Origin: Bdellovibrio bacteriovorus
GTDB taxonomy: Bacteria > Bdellovibrionota > Bdellovibrionia > Bdellovibrionales > Bdellovibrionaceae
Reading direction: 5' to 3'
NCBI RefSeq assembly: GCF_002208115.1
Contig: NZ_CP020946.1
Span: forward strand, 3,038,001-3,102,000
DNA length: 64,000 nt
This document shows positions 44,917-54,532 of this stretch, piece by piece (the first letter of the stretch is position 1; each line of letters starts with the position of its first letter). The notes beneath the pieces were generated by a model. The model was not told the origin of the DNA and ran no database searches. It was given only the letters and a program-made list of their open reading frames with translations. Made by a program: the position numbers and the translations under genes.

Positions 44917-45648
44917 GTGCCATTCCGAAAAATTTTCGCTTTCATTTTTGTTTCCGTTTTTCACCTGCAGACACAGGCCTCTTCACCGTTAAAAACCGTG
45001 ATTGGGGAAAATATGTCGGCGCCATGGTATTTTGCAGATTCGGCGGCATCTCCAAAGGGAATTACCGCTGACTATATGCGCGCACTGGCTGCAGAGCTGG
45101 GACGGCAAATTGACATTCTTGTCCTGCCAAAATTCCGAATTCGCGAGTATTCCCAAAAAAACAGAATTGATCTGAACTGCTATACTTCCCGTGAATGGGC
45201 CCAGGTTAGCGAGGCGGACGTGTTTTGGTCGGAACCTCTTTTTATTTCAAAAAACCTGATTGTTTCAAATACCGCAGCGGTAAAGTCTCTGGATCAACTG
45301 AAAAAACAACGAGTCGGAACGGTGTTAAAGTATCGCTACCCGGCGCTTCAGGAAAGCTTTAATGCAGGAACACTTATTCGGGATGACTCCCCGAACGAAG
45401 ATGCCAACCTGCAAAAGCTGGATGCTTCACGCTTTAGCTATGCGGTGGTTGAAGAAATACATTTGGCTTATTATCTTAAGCGCCACAAAAGTTCAAAGAT
45501 CCAAAGACATGGACTTGTCATCGAGGAAATCCCGGTCCGCTGTTGGCTGCGCCGCGACTCGCCACTGAAGATTTCTGACTTGAATCGTGCCATTGCTGAA
45601 GTAAAGTCGAATGGCACACTAGACAGAATTTTTGGAAAGTACAAGTAA
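44917..45648 (+). CDS. Periplasmic solute-binding-like protein (SBP family 3)
   Basis: The 243-residue protein has an N-terminal hydrophobic signal segment (FAFIFVSVFHLQTQA) and a type 3 solute-binding fold pattern: SPKGITADYMRALAAELG, then LDQLKKQRVGTVL, and ending AIAEVKSNGTLDRIFGKY. No transporter partners are adjacent, so it may be a sensor-like or orphan binding protein. The GTG start overlaps its own AAGGAG, so the start is uncertain. It begins eight bases after the KH gene. Confidence 0.75.
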   Translation: MPFRKIFAFIFVSVFHLQTQASSPLKTVIGENMSAPWYFADSAASPKGITADYMRALAAELGRQIDILVLPKFRIREYSQKNRIDLNCYTSREWAQVSEADVFWSEPLFISKNLIVSNTAAVKSLDQLKKQRVGTVLKYRYPALQESFNAGTLIRDDSPNEDANLQKLDASRFSYAVVEEIHLAYYLKRHKSSKIQRHGLVIEEIPVRCWLRRDSPLKISDLNRAIAEVKSNGTLDRIFGKYK

Positions 45649-45653
45649 ACGCC

Positions 45654-47735
45654 CTAGGGGCGTGGCACCCACTTGACAGTATTTTCGCCCACGAAAAAGA
45701 TTTTTCGCCCTGACACAACAAGACCGAAAGCCGAGCCAACTTCTGAATCCTTGCTTCCATTTGACGGAGCTCCCGTATACCCAGGAGCTGTGCTTCGCAA
45801 CCCAGCGATGGTAGTGACAACCGCACCTGGAGTGATCTTGCGAATTATCGGTTCACCCCATTCCGCAGTATAAATATTGCCTGCAGAGTCTGAAGCCAGG
45901 GAATGGGGTTGAGAAAAACGCGCACCACTGCCCGTTCCGTCAGTACTTGCACCCTGGCCGGCCGCACCGGCAAAAGTGGTCACGACCCCCGCCGAAGTGA
46001 TCTTGCGAATGATGTGGTTGTCTGTATCGGCAACAAAAATATGTCCGGAAGAGGAAACTGTGATCCCCCTAACATTGGAAAAGGTTGCGCCGGTTCCTGT
46101 ACCGTTCGTGCTCCCTTGAACTCCCACCTGTCCTGCAAATGTCGTTACAACCCCTGCAAGCGTGACCTTTCTAATGACGTAATTGCCCGAATCAGAGACA
46201 AAAAGATTGCCAGCCCCATCACTTGCGATTCCAGCCACTCCAGCAAAACGGGCCGCAGCCCCCGTCCCGTCAGCGAATCCGGAATTATTATAGCTTCCCG
46301 CCAACGTGGTCACCACACCCGCCGGAGTGACCTTTCTAATGCGATATTCGTCGGCAACATAAATATTGCCGTCTTCGGCCATACTTAAGCTTGTGGGGTA
46401 GCTGAAACGGGCTGCCGAACCTGTTCCGTCGGCATCTCCAGCCTGCCCTGGACTTCCAGCAATGGTGGTTACAATTCCAGAGGGGGTGACCTTTCGGATA
46501 GTTCTGTTCGCAGTGTCTGCGACATAGATATTACCGGCAGAATCCGTCGTGATACCTTCCGGGGCAGAAAACAGCGCGGTGGTCCCGGTCCCATCCACTG
46601 AACCGTCTCCGCCCCAGCTGAAGCTCCCTGCCACCAAGGTCACAACACGTGCGGGCGTGATCTTACGAATTGTCGAATTGTCTGAATCAGTGACTATCAG
46701 GTTCCCGGCTCCATCCATGCCTATGCCCGTAGGACCGGAAAATTTCGCTGCGGTCCCTGTGCCATCTTCTGCACCATAATCACCGTAAGCCCCGGCAACA
46801 TTGCTGACCACTGCCGAAGGTGTGATTTTGCGAATCGCAGAATTGCCATAGTCGGCCACATACAAGTTGTCAGAACTGTCGATGGTAAGCCCCACCGGCC
46901 AGTTAAATCGGGCCGCCGTACCAGTCCCATCCACGGCACCATTAGCATAAGCTTGTCCGGTAAAAGTCGTTACGACCCCGGCCGGGGTGATTTTACGAAT
47001 AGTCGCACAAGTCGAGCACGCGACGTAAATATTCCCCGCTGAGTCACCCACAATACCCGTTGGATAACTGAACTGGGCTGCAGTTCCGGTCCCGTCAGCG
47101 CAGCCAGCGACTTCGCTTCCGGCGAAAGTCGTCACCACCCCCGCAGGAGTCATTTTCCGAATCATACTGTTGTTTTTATCCGCGATATAAAAATTGCCGT
47201 CCGCCGCCAAAGTAATGCCCTCCGGGTCACTGAATCTTGCAGCAGATCCGGTCCCGTCTTCGCTTCCGGTAATTCCAGGCGATCCCGCCACCGTCGTCAC
47301 GACACCCCCCGGGGTGATCTTGCGGATGGTGGATGTATTTCCTTCAGTTACAAATAGATTTCCAGCTCCATCGATGGCGATTGCCTTCGGATAATCAAAC
47401 CGGGCATTTTCACCCGTTCCATTCACATGTCCAAAAGCGCCGAGCTTCCCCGCAAAAGTCGTAACAAATCCATTAGAAATCTTACGAATGACAGAGGCAT
47501 TGCTGTCTACGATAAAGATGTCGCCCGCCGCATTGACGGCGACCGCACGAGGTTCGCGAAACCTGGCTAAGCTCAAGGGCCCATTTATCATGGCGGATGC
47601 TTGGAACTGACCCGCAAGAAGCTGCAGCCCGACATACTTTTTTTGCCAAAAGGCGCCTCTACCGAATCCCAAAGAGCCAATTGGCGATACCAGCACCGAG
47701 ATGAATGAAAGAAGCATCACAGCCTTTTTAAACAT
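45654..47735 (-). CDS. Secreted NHL-repeat beta-propeller protein
   Basis: The protein has a signal peptide and about 12 repeats of roughly 55 residues with the pattern GIAxDxxGNxYVADxxNxxIRKxTPxGVVTTxAGxxG, ending DGTGxxARF. It probably forms two six-bladed propellers or one large one. The start at 47735 follows GGGGGA; the frame to 47756 is rejected. It is the third gene of the adhesin operon, 21 bases after the adhesin stop, and may be a surface binding partner. Confidence 0.88.
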   Translation of the reverse strand: MFKKAVMLLSFISVLVSPIGSLGFGRGAFWQKKYVGLQLLAGQFQASAMINGPLSLARFREPRAVAVNAAGDIFIVDSNASVIRKISNGFVTTFAGKLGAFGHVNGTGENARFDYPKAIAIDGAGNLFVTEGNTSTIRKITPGGVVTTVAGSPGITGSEDGTGSAARFSDPEGITLAADGNFYIADKNNSMIRKMTPAGVVTTFAGSEVAGCADGTGTAAQFSYPTGIVGDSAGNIYVACSTCATIRKITPAGVVTTFTGQAYANGAVDGTGTAARFNWPVGLTIDSSDNLYVADYGNSAIRKITPSAVVSNVAGAYGDYGAEDGTGTAAKFSGPTGIGMDGAGNLIVTDSDNSTIRKITPARVVTLVAGSFSWGGDGSVDGTGTTALFSAPEGITTDSAGNIYVADTANRTIRKVTPSGIVTTIAGSPGQAGDADGTGSAARFSYPTSLSMAEDGNIYVADEYRIRKVTPAGVVTTLAGSYNNSGFADGTGAAARFAGVAGIASDGAGNLFVSDSGNYVIRKVTLAGVVTTFAGQVGVQGSTNGTGTGATFSNVRGITVSSSGHIFVADTDNHIIRKITSAGVVTTFAGAAGQGASTDGTGSGARFSQPHSLASDSAGNIYTAEWGEPIIRKITPGAVVTTIAGLRSTAPGYTGAPSNGSKDSEVGSAFGLVVSGRKIFFVGENTVKWVPRP

Positions 47736-47756
47736 TTCTCCCCCGCTTTCAGACAC

Positions 47757-50700
47757 TTAGTTGAATCCTTCGATCCACGACACGTAAATAACTGTCCCCA
47801 CCTTCATAAAGGAATAGATCACATGACCTGGGGCCGGAGTCGCATTGCTCGGCTGATAACGGAATGTCGAACCAGAATTCGTAAAGATGCAAGCCCCCGT
47901 GTGCGTGTTGTTCTGGACAGCAATGGTGTACGTCGCACCTTCCACCATGTTTTGCAGGTCCCATGAAGCCCCGGAACATCCTGTCGAAGTGTGCTGGGAG
48001 TTTCCAAGTGAAAGATCAAAACTAGTCGGACTGGCATCACTTACCTGATTCGAAGCGATGGTTCCGTTGACCTTCAGCTTCACCCCTGGATCGCCAGAAA
48101 CACCAATACCGACATTCCCTGCCGGAAACGCAGTTAAAACCTTTGTGTTATTGGTAAACAGTGCGATCTGGCGAACTCCGTTAGAACCAAGAACAACCGT
48201 ATTGGAGACGCCACTGGCACTGCTGTTCCCCCAACCCACAAATCCTTCTGAGCCGCCCCCTGTATTAAAGAACTCGACAGAGCTCACACCACTGCCATGA
48301 TTGTTCTGAACGTTGATCGCCCCTTGCCCCGAGGAATTGTTTACCACCGAAAGATTGCGATCCGCACCCGTAGACCCGATGGCCACCTTGCCGGTGTTGA
48401 AGTAAATATCGGAGGCCGAGCTGATCCACTGGCTGGAAGGAATGTCGGTATTACAAATAATTGAGCTGGTCCCATCGGCAGTACACATCTTATTCGCCGT
48501 GATCCCCGATACCCCCACCAACGGGACATTTCCAGAAACTGCCCCTGTGTCTCTTGTACCGGCAGATCCGATGCCCAAACTTGTTCGGGCCGATCCCGCG
48601 CTGGTAGCCCCTGTACCACCGTTGGCAATGGACAAAGTCCCCGTCACATCTGACGACAAAGCCACCAGTGCGTTCACCCAGGCTGAGCCATTGTAACGAA
48701 TATGTTGACCTGCCAAGGGCGAGGTTACAGTGGCAGCAAACTTTCCGTTGAAGTTGTCATAGTCCGACTTGCTGATCAGACCGGCGGTCACTGAGGCTGC
48801 CGACGCCATCGGAATATTCAAAGTGTGCGTGCTGGTCGCTGAGCTGAAGGCTGGCGCTGTTCCCGCTGTACCAACAGCGAACGTTTGCGTTGCCGCAGTC
48901 AAACCACCCAGCGAAGTGATGCCACCTGCCGCCGGCGTTGTCCACGACAACGTGCCTGATCCATTCGTCGTCAGAACCTGGTTGGCGCTACCGTCTGCTC
49001 CTGGCAAAGTGTAAGTGATATTATTGCCGGAAGCTGGCGCTCTGAATCCTGAATAACCAGAAGTCGTTCCAGATGTTCTGATTTCGCCTTTCACATCCAA
49101 AGCCGAACCCGGCACCCCTGTACCGACACCAACGTTACCGTTCGCGGCAATACGAACACGCTCCGAACCATTTGTTCCAAATACAATGGGCGCGGCGGAA
49201 CTGGAGATTGCAAATGTTTGTGAACCTGCATAGGCCAAAACCCCCATCCCAGCCTGCGGAACACCTAGATAATTGCCTGTCGCTGCAGTCCCTTGAATCC
49301 GGAACGAAAGCATGTCGGCACCATCATTTATTAAATCAAAACTTCCCATCAGCGATGAGTTTGTTGATTGGACTCTGAGTTCGGGCATCGGTGCACTCAG
49401 ATTTAACAGGTGACCAGGTGTACTGGTTCCAATTCCCACATTTCCATTCGCTAACACTGTCAGCCCGCTACCAGCCGTTGAATTAGACTGGATTCTGGCA
49501 ATTTTACCATTGGTTGATGCTCCTGTATTGGCCACATACAAAAGACCATTCGTTGAATTGACTGAACCATTGGACGTCGTAAGTCTTAAAATCGAGCCCG
49601 TCGACAAAGCATTAGCACTGATTGTCATCGGATTCTGCGTTGTCGCAGTTGACCAGTTCCAGGTTTGGGCGAAGTTCAAGTTGTCTATGGTATTGGTTGC
49701 GGTCGCTGCAGTCAGTGCCGACAAGGCCGCACCACTAGCGGGCGTAGACCACGCCAAGCCCCCCGTTCCATCTGTTGAAAGCACTTGCCCCGACGAACCG
49801 GCCGTTTGCGGCAAAGTCAAAATCACATTGGACGACACTGTCGACGGCGCACGCACAGCGATATAGTGCGATGAATCTGAATCCGCGAAGCGCATCTGAT
49901 TTTGCGCGGCCATTTGCACAGAGTTCGTAAAGGTCTTTGCTCCGGCAATAGTTTGAGTTGATGATTTGTCGACAAGGCCCGCCGCATCGGGTGATCCACT
50001 TGCCCAGGCCGCCGGACCTGATGCATATACCACATTTCCCGCCGTCCCCCCAACCAGAGACGTCACAGCACTCGTGCCATTACCTACAATCAGACCTCCA
50101 GCAGTCAAAGAAGTAGACCCCGTACCCCCCTTGGAGACCGCAACAGTTGCCAAGGTCAAAGCGCCAGAATTTGAAAGTGTCGCATCCCCAGACATAGCTA
50201 CGGCTGTGGCCACGTTCGAACCGTTCCCAACCCAAATGTTTCCAGAATTCAAAGTCGGCAACAGAGGCGTCGGAGCCTGACAGGCAAAACCAGCGACAGT
50301 CCACGTCGGCACATGGCCCGCAGTGGCGCAGGCGAAGTTATAGAATTTCCCAGTGCTGTCTTTCATCGCAAACGAAGTCGTTGCGGAGTTCACGCCTGTG
50401 AAATCGATATCTGCACCGATGATCGTTCCATTGGCAATTTTAGCGGAAGTCACCGCATTGGCGGCGATGGTTGCAGCAACGGATCCAGGGCCCGTCGCCG
50501 TCACATCTCCTGTCAAGGCTGTCACGTAGTTACCAGCAGCCTGCTTTGCAGTGAAAGAGTCATAATCTGTTTTGGAAATAAGCCCCGCGGTCACCGATGC
50601 CGTAGAAGCCATCGGGATATTCAACGTGTGCGCATTACCCGCGGAAGACCAAGCAGGGGCCAAACCGGACGTCCCCGGTGTGGCAAATGTTTGAGTCGAA

Positions 50701-53285
50701 CCCGTTTGACCATTCAAAGAGGTCAACCCAGCGCCCGACACTCCCAAAGCCACCGCTGCGGAACCATCCCAGTACTTCACTTGATTGGAAGTCGTATTAA
50801 ACCAAGTTTTCCCTTTATCACCTGCTCCCCAGAAGGTGATCAAAGTGGTCTCTGTCGCATTCGTGTAGTTGCCAAGCCCCAAAGAGCCGGTCATCACGTC
50901 GCCAGCTTTGTTTACTGGTGTATATCCCAACGCGGTCGTCACATCACCTGCAGCGATATTTGCTCCGACGGTCACACGCCCCTTGGCATCGACAGTCACT
51001 TTGGAATAAGTTCCCGCCGTCACACCAGAATTAGCCAAAGTCGTTGCAACAGAACCCGCAGAGGATGTCACATCACCAGTCAGCGCCGGCATACGACCTG
51101 CCGCTAATGTGCCCGTCGCATCTGCCGTACCCAGGTCGACAGCATTCTTCACTGCCAAAGAACCAAGCCCCGTGATGTCAGAATTGGACAACTGCGCCGC
51201 CACCCAATTTGTGCCATTCCAACGAAGGGTTTGGCCCGTCGTTGTTCCAGATGCAATTGAAATCACCGGAGCAGTCCCGCCCGAACTTGCCAACGGAGCT
51301 GAGGCTGTGACACCCGTCACAGTTCCCGTCCCGGCATTGTCGACTCCGCAAATCCAGCCTGAGCCATTCCATTTCAGAACTTCATTGTTCGCACAAGACA
51401 CGTTGTTGGGTTTGTAAGACAGGTACTGACCGGCTGCTGAAGAAACACGGTCTGCACGCACATTGGTTACCGTCACAGCACCGGCATTGGAAACCGTTGC
51501 ATCCCCCGACAGGGTTTGCGCAGCCGCCGCGTTGGTGCCATCGCCGATCCAAATTTTACCATCTGCCAAAGCTGGCAAAAGTGGCGCCGGGGCCTGACAG
51601 GCAAAACCAGCCACCGTCCATGTCGGCACATGACCCGTGGTCGCGCAGGCAAAATTATAGAACTTGCCTGTGCTGTCTTTCATCGCAAACGACGTCGTCG
51701 CGGTGTTCACACCACTGAAATCCATATCCGCGCCGACAATCGTGCCGTCGGCGATTTTCGCTGAAGTCACGGCGTCGGCGGCAATCGTCGCTGCGACAGA
51801 ACCTGGCCCGGTCGCGGTCACATCCCCCGTCAACGCCGTGACATAGTTGCCTGCGGGCTGTTTCGCTGCGAAGGCATCATAGTCTGTTTTATTCAGCAAA
51901 CCAGCAGTGACTCCCACCGCCGATGCCATAGGAATATTCAAAGTATGTGTGTTTGAAGCAGAACTCCACGCAGGTGCCGTGCCCACAGTACCGGTCGCAA
52001 ACGCTTGTGCACCACCCAAAGCCTGCACAGTCGTTCCATTCCAGAATTTCACCTGATTGGCTTCACTGTTGTACCAGGTGTAACCTTTGTGAGCGGCCGA
52101 AAGACCACCTGTCAAAGTGGCTTCTTGCGCATTCGTATATGTTCCCAAACCCAACGCGCGCTGCGGGCTCATCAAAACATAGCCTGTTGCAGTCACATCG
52201 TTAGAACCCATGTTCAAGGCGCCGGCCATCGTGTCGCCGTTTTTACTGACGGCATCCGTGATCCCGTACCCTGCCAAGGTCGTAGGTTTCCCCGTGGTGA
52301 TCTTGGCCCAATCCAAAGCCGGAACATCCGCCGCCACCAAGGCGCCGTTGATCCAGGCTCCGCTCTCAAAGCGCAGGAAATGGCCGTCAGCTAAAGCCGT
52401 GGTGTTCACCGCCGTGCCTTTGATCTTATCAACGGTGTTTGCGCCCACGGCCCCGCTGACGTCACCGGCCAGAGTTGGCGCCGATGGCAATCCGGTCCAA
52501 GTGCCGTCTCCACGCAGATAAGTCGTAGCATCCGCCGTTCCTGTGGGATTCATCACCGCCAAAGGCCCCAGTCCCAGATTTGTCCGAGCACCCGCAGCGG
52601 TGCTGGCTCCGGTTCCGCCGTTAGCCACGGCCACAACCCCGGTCACATTGCCGGCGGTGGTTGCCGTGGGGGCCGCGTAAGTTCCCGCCAGAATATCGGC
52701 CATCATGGTACTGCCAAACCAGGACTCGGCCGCTGTTTGAGTCAAACCGCCCGGCGTGTTCACGTTAATAAAGTCTGCACTGGCTTTGCCATTCAGTGTT
52801 TCTGCACTGCCGGCATTTTCAGCGTGCACGGCCAGAGGAGCTGAACGCATATTAAAGTCCGCAGTGATTCCAAGACTGCTGACCACGACACGCAGTTTAC
52901 GACTGTCGGTCGCCAGAGGTGTGTAATCCGTAAATCCGTTTGAACATGTCAGACTGGTTTTAGGTTTGTCGTTAAAAACTTCTTTAAGGCTTAAAGTCGG
53001 CAGCGCAGATTTATTCCCACGCCCCACAACCAGGTAAAGGTATCCTTTTTCAATCTGCACACCCGAATGCATTTCTTCCCACAGGATGCAGGAATTGCCG
53101 TCACTGCGAACACCCAAAATCTGCACCACCACATTGGAGGTCACAGTGGGAAACGCGGGACTTGACGGGTTGGAGTTGTCCTTAATCACACCTTGAAAGG
53201 TGATCCCTTTGTTGCCATTGGTTTGCGCCAATGCCATGGAGGAAAGCAACAACAGATTCAAAATCAGAAATTTGGATCTATTCAT
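47757..53285 (-). CDS. Giant phage-tail-fibre-like adhesin (MAT-type candidate)
   Basis: The 1842-residue product has a signal peptide (ending SSMALA), an N-terminal beta domain of about 150 residues, and a long shaft of Gly/Thr/Ala-rich tail-fibre repeats such as VANGGTGAST and NGGTGATSAGSARTSLG. A C-terminal tip domain ends YVSWIEGFN. This architecture fits the mosaic adhesive trimer proteins described from Bdellovibrio. Trimerisation and prey binding are inferred from the family. No peptidase S74 chaperone domain is visible at the end. It overlaps the upstream lipoprotein gene by eight bases; AAGGGG precedes the ATG. Confidence 0.8.
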   Translation of the reverse strand: MNRSKFLILNLLLLSSMALAQTNGNKGITFQGVIKDNSNPSSPAFPTVTSNVVVQILGVRSDGNSCILWEEMHSGVQIEKGYLYLVVGRGNKSALPTLSLKEVFNDKPKTSLTCSNGFTDYTPLATDSRKLRVVVSSLGITADFNMRSAPLAVHAENAGSAETLNGKASADFINVNTPGGLTQTAAESWFGSTMMADILAGTYAAPTATTAGNVTGVVAVANGGTGASTAAGARTNLGLGPLAVMNPTGTADATTYLRGDGTWTGLPSAPTLAGDVSGAVGANTVDKIKGTAVNTTALADGHFLRFESGAWINGALVAADVPALDWAKITTGKPTTLAGYGITDAVSKNGDTMAGALNMGSNDVTATGYVLMSPQRALGLGTYTNAQEATLTGGLSAAHKGYTWYNSEANQVKFWNGTTVQALGGAQAFATGTVGTAPAWSSASNTHTLNIPMASAVGVTAGLLNKTDYDAFAAKQPAGNYVTALTGDVTATGPGSVAATIAADAVTSAKIADGTIVGADMDFSGVNTATTSFAMKDSTGKFYNFACATTGHVPTWTVAGFACQAPAPLLPALADGKIWIGDGTNAAAAQTLSGDATVSNAGAVTVTNVRADRVSSAAGQYLSYKPNNVSCANNEVLKWNGSGWICGVDNAGTGTVTGVTASAPLASSGGTAPVISIASGTTTGQTLRWNGTNWVAAQLSNSDITGLGSLAVKNAVDLGTADATGTLAAGRMPALTGDVTSSAGSVATTLANSGVTAGTYSKVTVDAKGRVTVGANIAAGDVTTALGYTPVNKAGDVMTGSLGLGNYTNATETTLITFWGAGDKGKTWFNTTSNQVKYWDGSAAVALGVSGAGLTSLNGQTGSTQTFATPGTSGLAPAWSSAGNAHTLNIPMASTASVTAGLISKTDYDSFTAKQAAGNYVTALTGDVTATGPGSVAATIAANAVTSAKIANGTIIGADIDFTGVNSATTSFAMKDSTGKFYNFACATAGHVPTWTVAGFACQAPTPLLPTLNSGNIWVGNGSNVATAVAMSGDATLSNSGALTLATVAVSKGGTGSTSLTAGGLIVGNGTSAVTSLVGGTAGNVVYASGPAAWASGSPDAAGLVDKSSTQTIAGAKTFTNSVQMAAQNQMRFADSDSSHYIAVRAPSTVSSNVILTLPQTAGSSGQVLSTDGTGGLAWSTPASGAALSALTAATATNTIDNLNFAQTWNWSTATTQNPMTISANALSTGSILRLTTSNGSVNSTNGLLYVANTGASTNGKIARIQSNSTAGSGLTVLANGNVGIGTSTPGHLLNLSAPMPELRVQSTNSSLMGSFDLINDGADMLSFRIQGTAATGNYLGVPQAGMGVLAYAGSQTFAISSSAAPIVFGTNGSERVRIAANGNVGVGTGVPGSALDVKGEIRTSGTTSGYSGFRAPASGNNITYTLPGADGSANQVLTTNGSGTLSWTTPAAGGITSLGGLTAATQTFAVGTAGTAPAFSSATSTHTLNIPMASAASVTAGLISKSDYDNFNGKFAATVTSPLAGQHIRYNGSAWVNALVALSSDVTGTLSIANGGTGATSAGSARTSLGIGSAGTRDTGAVSGNVPLVGVSGITANKMCTADGTSSIICNTDIPSSQWISSASDIYFNTGKVAIGSTGADRNLSVVNNSSGQGAINVQNNHGSGVSSVEFFNTGGGSEGFVGWGNSSASGVSNTVVLGSNGVRQIALFTNNTKVLTAFPAGNVGIGVSGDPGVKLKVNGTIASNQVSDASPTSFDLSLGNSQHTSTGCSGASWDLQNMVEGATYTIAVQNNTHTGACIFTNSGSTFRYQPSNATPAPGHVIYSFMKVGTVIYVSWIEGFN
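50241..50640 (-). repeat. Large internal repeat of adhesin gene, copy B
   Basis: About 400 bases match 51552-51950 closely at DNA and protein level, encoding GDVTATGPGSVAATIAANAV, then ATTSFAMKDSTGKFYNFACA and VPTWTVAGFACQAP. A shorter third match lies around 48751-48870. The duplicated module includes two Cys residues. Confidence 0.85.
51552..51950 (-). repeat. Large internal repeat of adhesin gene, copy A
   Basis: This is the N-terminal-side copy of the module also found at 50241-50640. Differences are mostly synonymous or conservative, so the duplication is old enough to drift but is kept in frame. Confidence 0.85.
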
Positions 53286-53529
53286 AAGCGATAACCCCTT
53301 CTACAACGTAGTTCCCGCTAATCCGTTTTTCCGTTGTTTCTGCAATTTGACCTTGAACTTGATATTGGCCCGATACGGCCACTTCGGTATTCTGATAGTC
53401 TTTGTCGTGACGGATAGCTGCAGGAGTCGGCAGCGCCTGCTGATTCAAGTCACTGATGTTGGCCTCCAGCGAACACCCACTGGCAGAAACCATCAGAACT
53501 GACATTGTTAAAGTCACAACCCAAAACAT
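53278..53529 (-). CDS. Small lipoprotein, first gene of adhesin operon
   Basis: The start at 53529 (GGAG upstream) gives a lipoprotein signal ending VSASGC, and the mature part is about 65 residues with no recognised domain. The frame to 53562 is rejected because it would extend the N-terminus past the signal. The stop lies within the adhesin start region (8-base overlap), so the two are coupled; it may anchor or assemble the fibre. Confidence 0.75.
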   Translation of the reverse strand: MFWVVTLTMSVLMVSASGCSLEANISDLNQQALPTPAAIRHDKDYQNTEVAVSGQYQVQGQIAETTEKRISGNYVVEGVIAYE

Positions 53530-53797
53530 CCCTGACTCCGTCGCAAAACGTACTGCATTCAAATCTATAGAAAGGTTCGGGTTTTTCTCAGTGTTGCTCT
53601 ATTTGGTCGCCACATTATGTTGTGGAAATGCATTTAAAGTGAAAATGGGAATGCGCTTTGAAGTCCTTGGTCCAGCCCTGAAATCCGCACCCAAAGCGCA
53701 TTGCGATGCGCAATGTGGCTCGCGTTAAAGCCACATTTCCACGCTTCATTTCATTTTTTTGTTTTAAAGCGAATGACAGTCATGAATTAATTGTTCC
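53530..53797. promoter_or_regulatory. Divergent region with nested inverted repeats
   Basis: Between the adhesin operon and the regulator lie three nested inverted repeats: GTGGAAATG/CATTTCCAC (53622-53630 and 53734-53742), ATGCGCTTTG/CAAAGCGCAT (53651-53660 and 53692-53701) and ATTGCG-ATG-CGCAAT (53700-53714). A direct repeat ATGACAGTC occurs at 53773-53781 and 53797-53805, the second on the regulator start codon. These could be operators for the regulator or a large cruciform. Confidence 0.65.
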
Positions 53798-54532
53798 ATG
53801 ACAGTCCAACAATTCATGCAGATACAATTGAAAAAGCGACAAGAGAAGAATCCCAAATTCTCTCTGAGATCTTTTGCCCGCTTGCTAAAAACTGACCCCA
53901 GTTCTTTATCAAAAGTATTGAACGGTCTGCGTATTCCGTCAGATGAAACAGTGGCAAAGTGGGTGGATTGCATGAAGCTGTCCGCAGAGGAAACTGAACA
54001 ACTGAAGGGAGTGGTGAATGGAGCCAATTCATTCAACCCTCTGAATTCAGATTTCTTTGAATCCACGTATAGCTGGGTTCACCCGATTCTGCTGGAGACA
54101 CTGAAATTACCAAACGCCACCCGCAATATGGCGGCCTTGGCGGATCTTTTCGGAATGACCGAAGAGCAGATTCAAAAAACCATCGAGTATCTGGAAAACC
54201 ACAAAATTCTGCACAAGCACCCGGAAAGCGGAAGCTACCTTCCGTCGAACCTGACCACGGTCACAATTCCTTATACGACCGACCTGCGCCGGGGACTGCA
54301 AAAGAAATATCTGGAAATGGCACAAAAAGCCCTGGAAGAAGTGCCGATGGAGAGACGGGACAACAGCACCCTGACTGTCGCCATACACACCGATGACATC
54401 CCAGCGATCAAGGACATCATCCGCGAAGCCCGTCATCGCATTCACCGCCTGGCTGAAAAAAGAAGACATCAACTGAATGCAGTCTACAACTTCAGCAGCG
54501 CCCTGTATCCGGTTAAAGAGGAGACCGTATGA
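53798..54532 (+). CDS. TIGR02147/DUF4423-family regulator
   Basis: The 244-residue protein begins with a helix-turn-helix (SLRSFARLLKTDPSSLSKVLNGLRIPS) followed by the family pattern ATRNMAALADLFGMTEEQIQ and LRRGLQKKYLEMAQKAL. Such proteins are frequent in Bdellovibrio and Fibrobacter; ligands are unknown. It is divergent from the adhesin operon and overlaps the next gene by four bases (ATGA). Local repeats suggest autoregulation. Confidence 0.85.
   Translation: MTVQQFMQIQLKKRQEKNPKFSLRSFARLLKTDPSSLSKVLNGLRIPSDETVAKWVDCMKLSAEETEQLKGVVNGANSFNPLNSDFFESTYSWVHPILLETLKLPNATRNMAALADLFGMTEEQIQKTIEYLENHKILHKHPESGSYLPSNLTTVTIPYTTDLRRGLQKKYLEMAQKALEEVPMERRDNSTLTVAIHTDDIPAIKDIIREARHRIHRLAEKRRHQLNAVYNFSSALYPVKEETV

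Noticed and set aside
45654-47735. Regular repeats suggesting a CRISPR array
   Set aside because: They are about 165-bp coding repeats of the NHL propeller with drifting sequence, and there are no short identical direct repeats.
50313-51107. Plus-strand ORF inside the adhesin gene
   Set aside because: It is antisense to a repetitive gene; its Arg/Cys/His-rich translation is an artefact of Gly/Thr/Ala repeats.
47757-53285. Prophage tail fibre
   Set aside because: No phage structural, integrase or lysis genes are nearby, and the signal peptide with the operon context fits an exported adhesin.
53456-53728. Plus-strand ORF in the adhesin-regulator gap
   Set aside because: It overlaps the lipoprotein start and the repeats, and has no clear start signal or domain.
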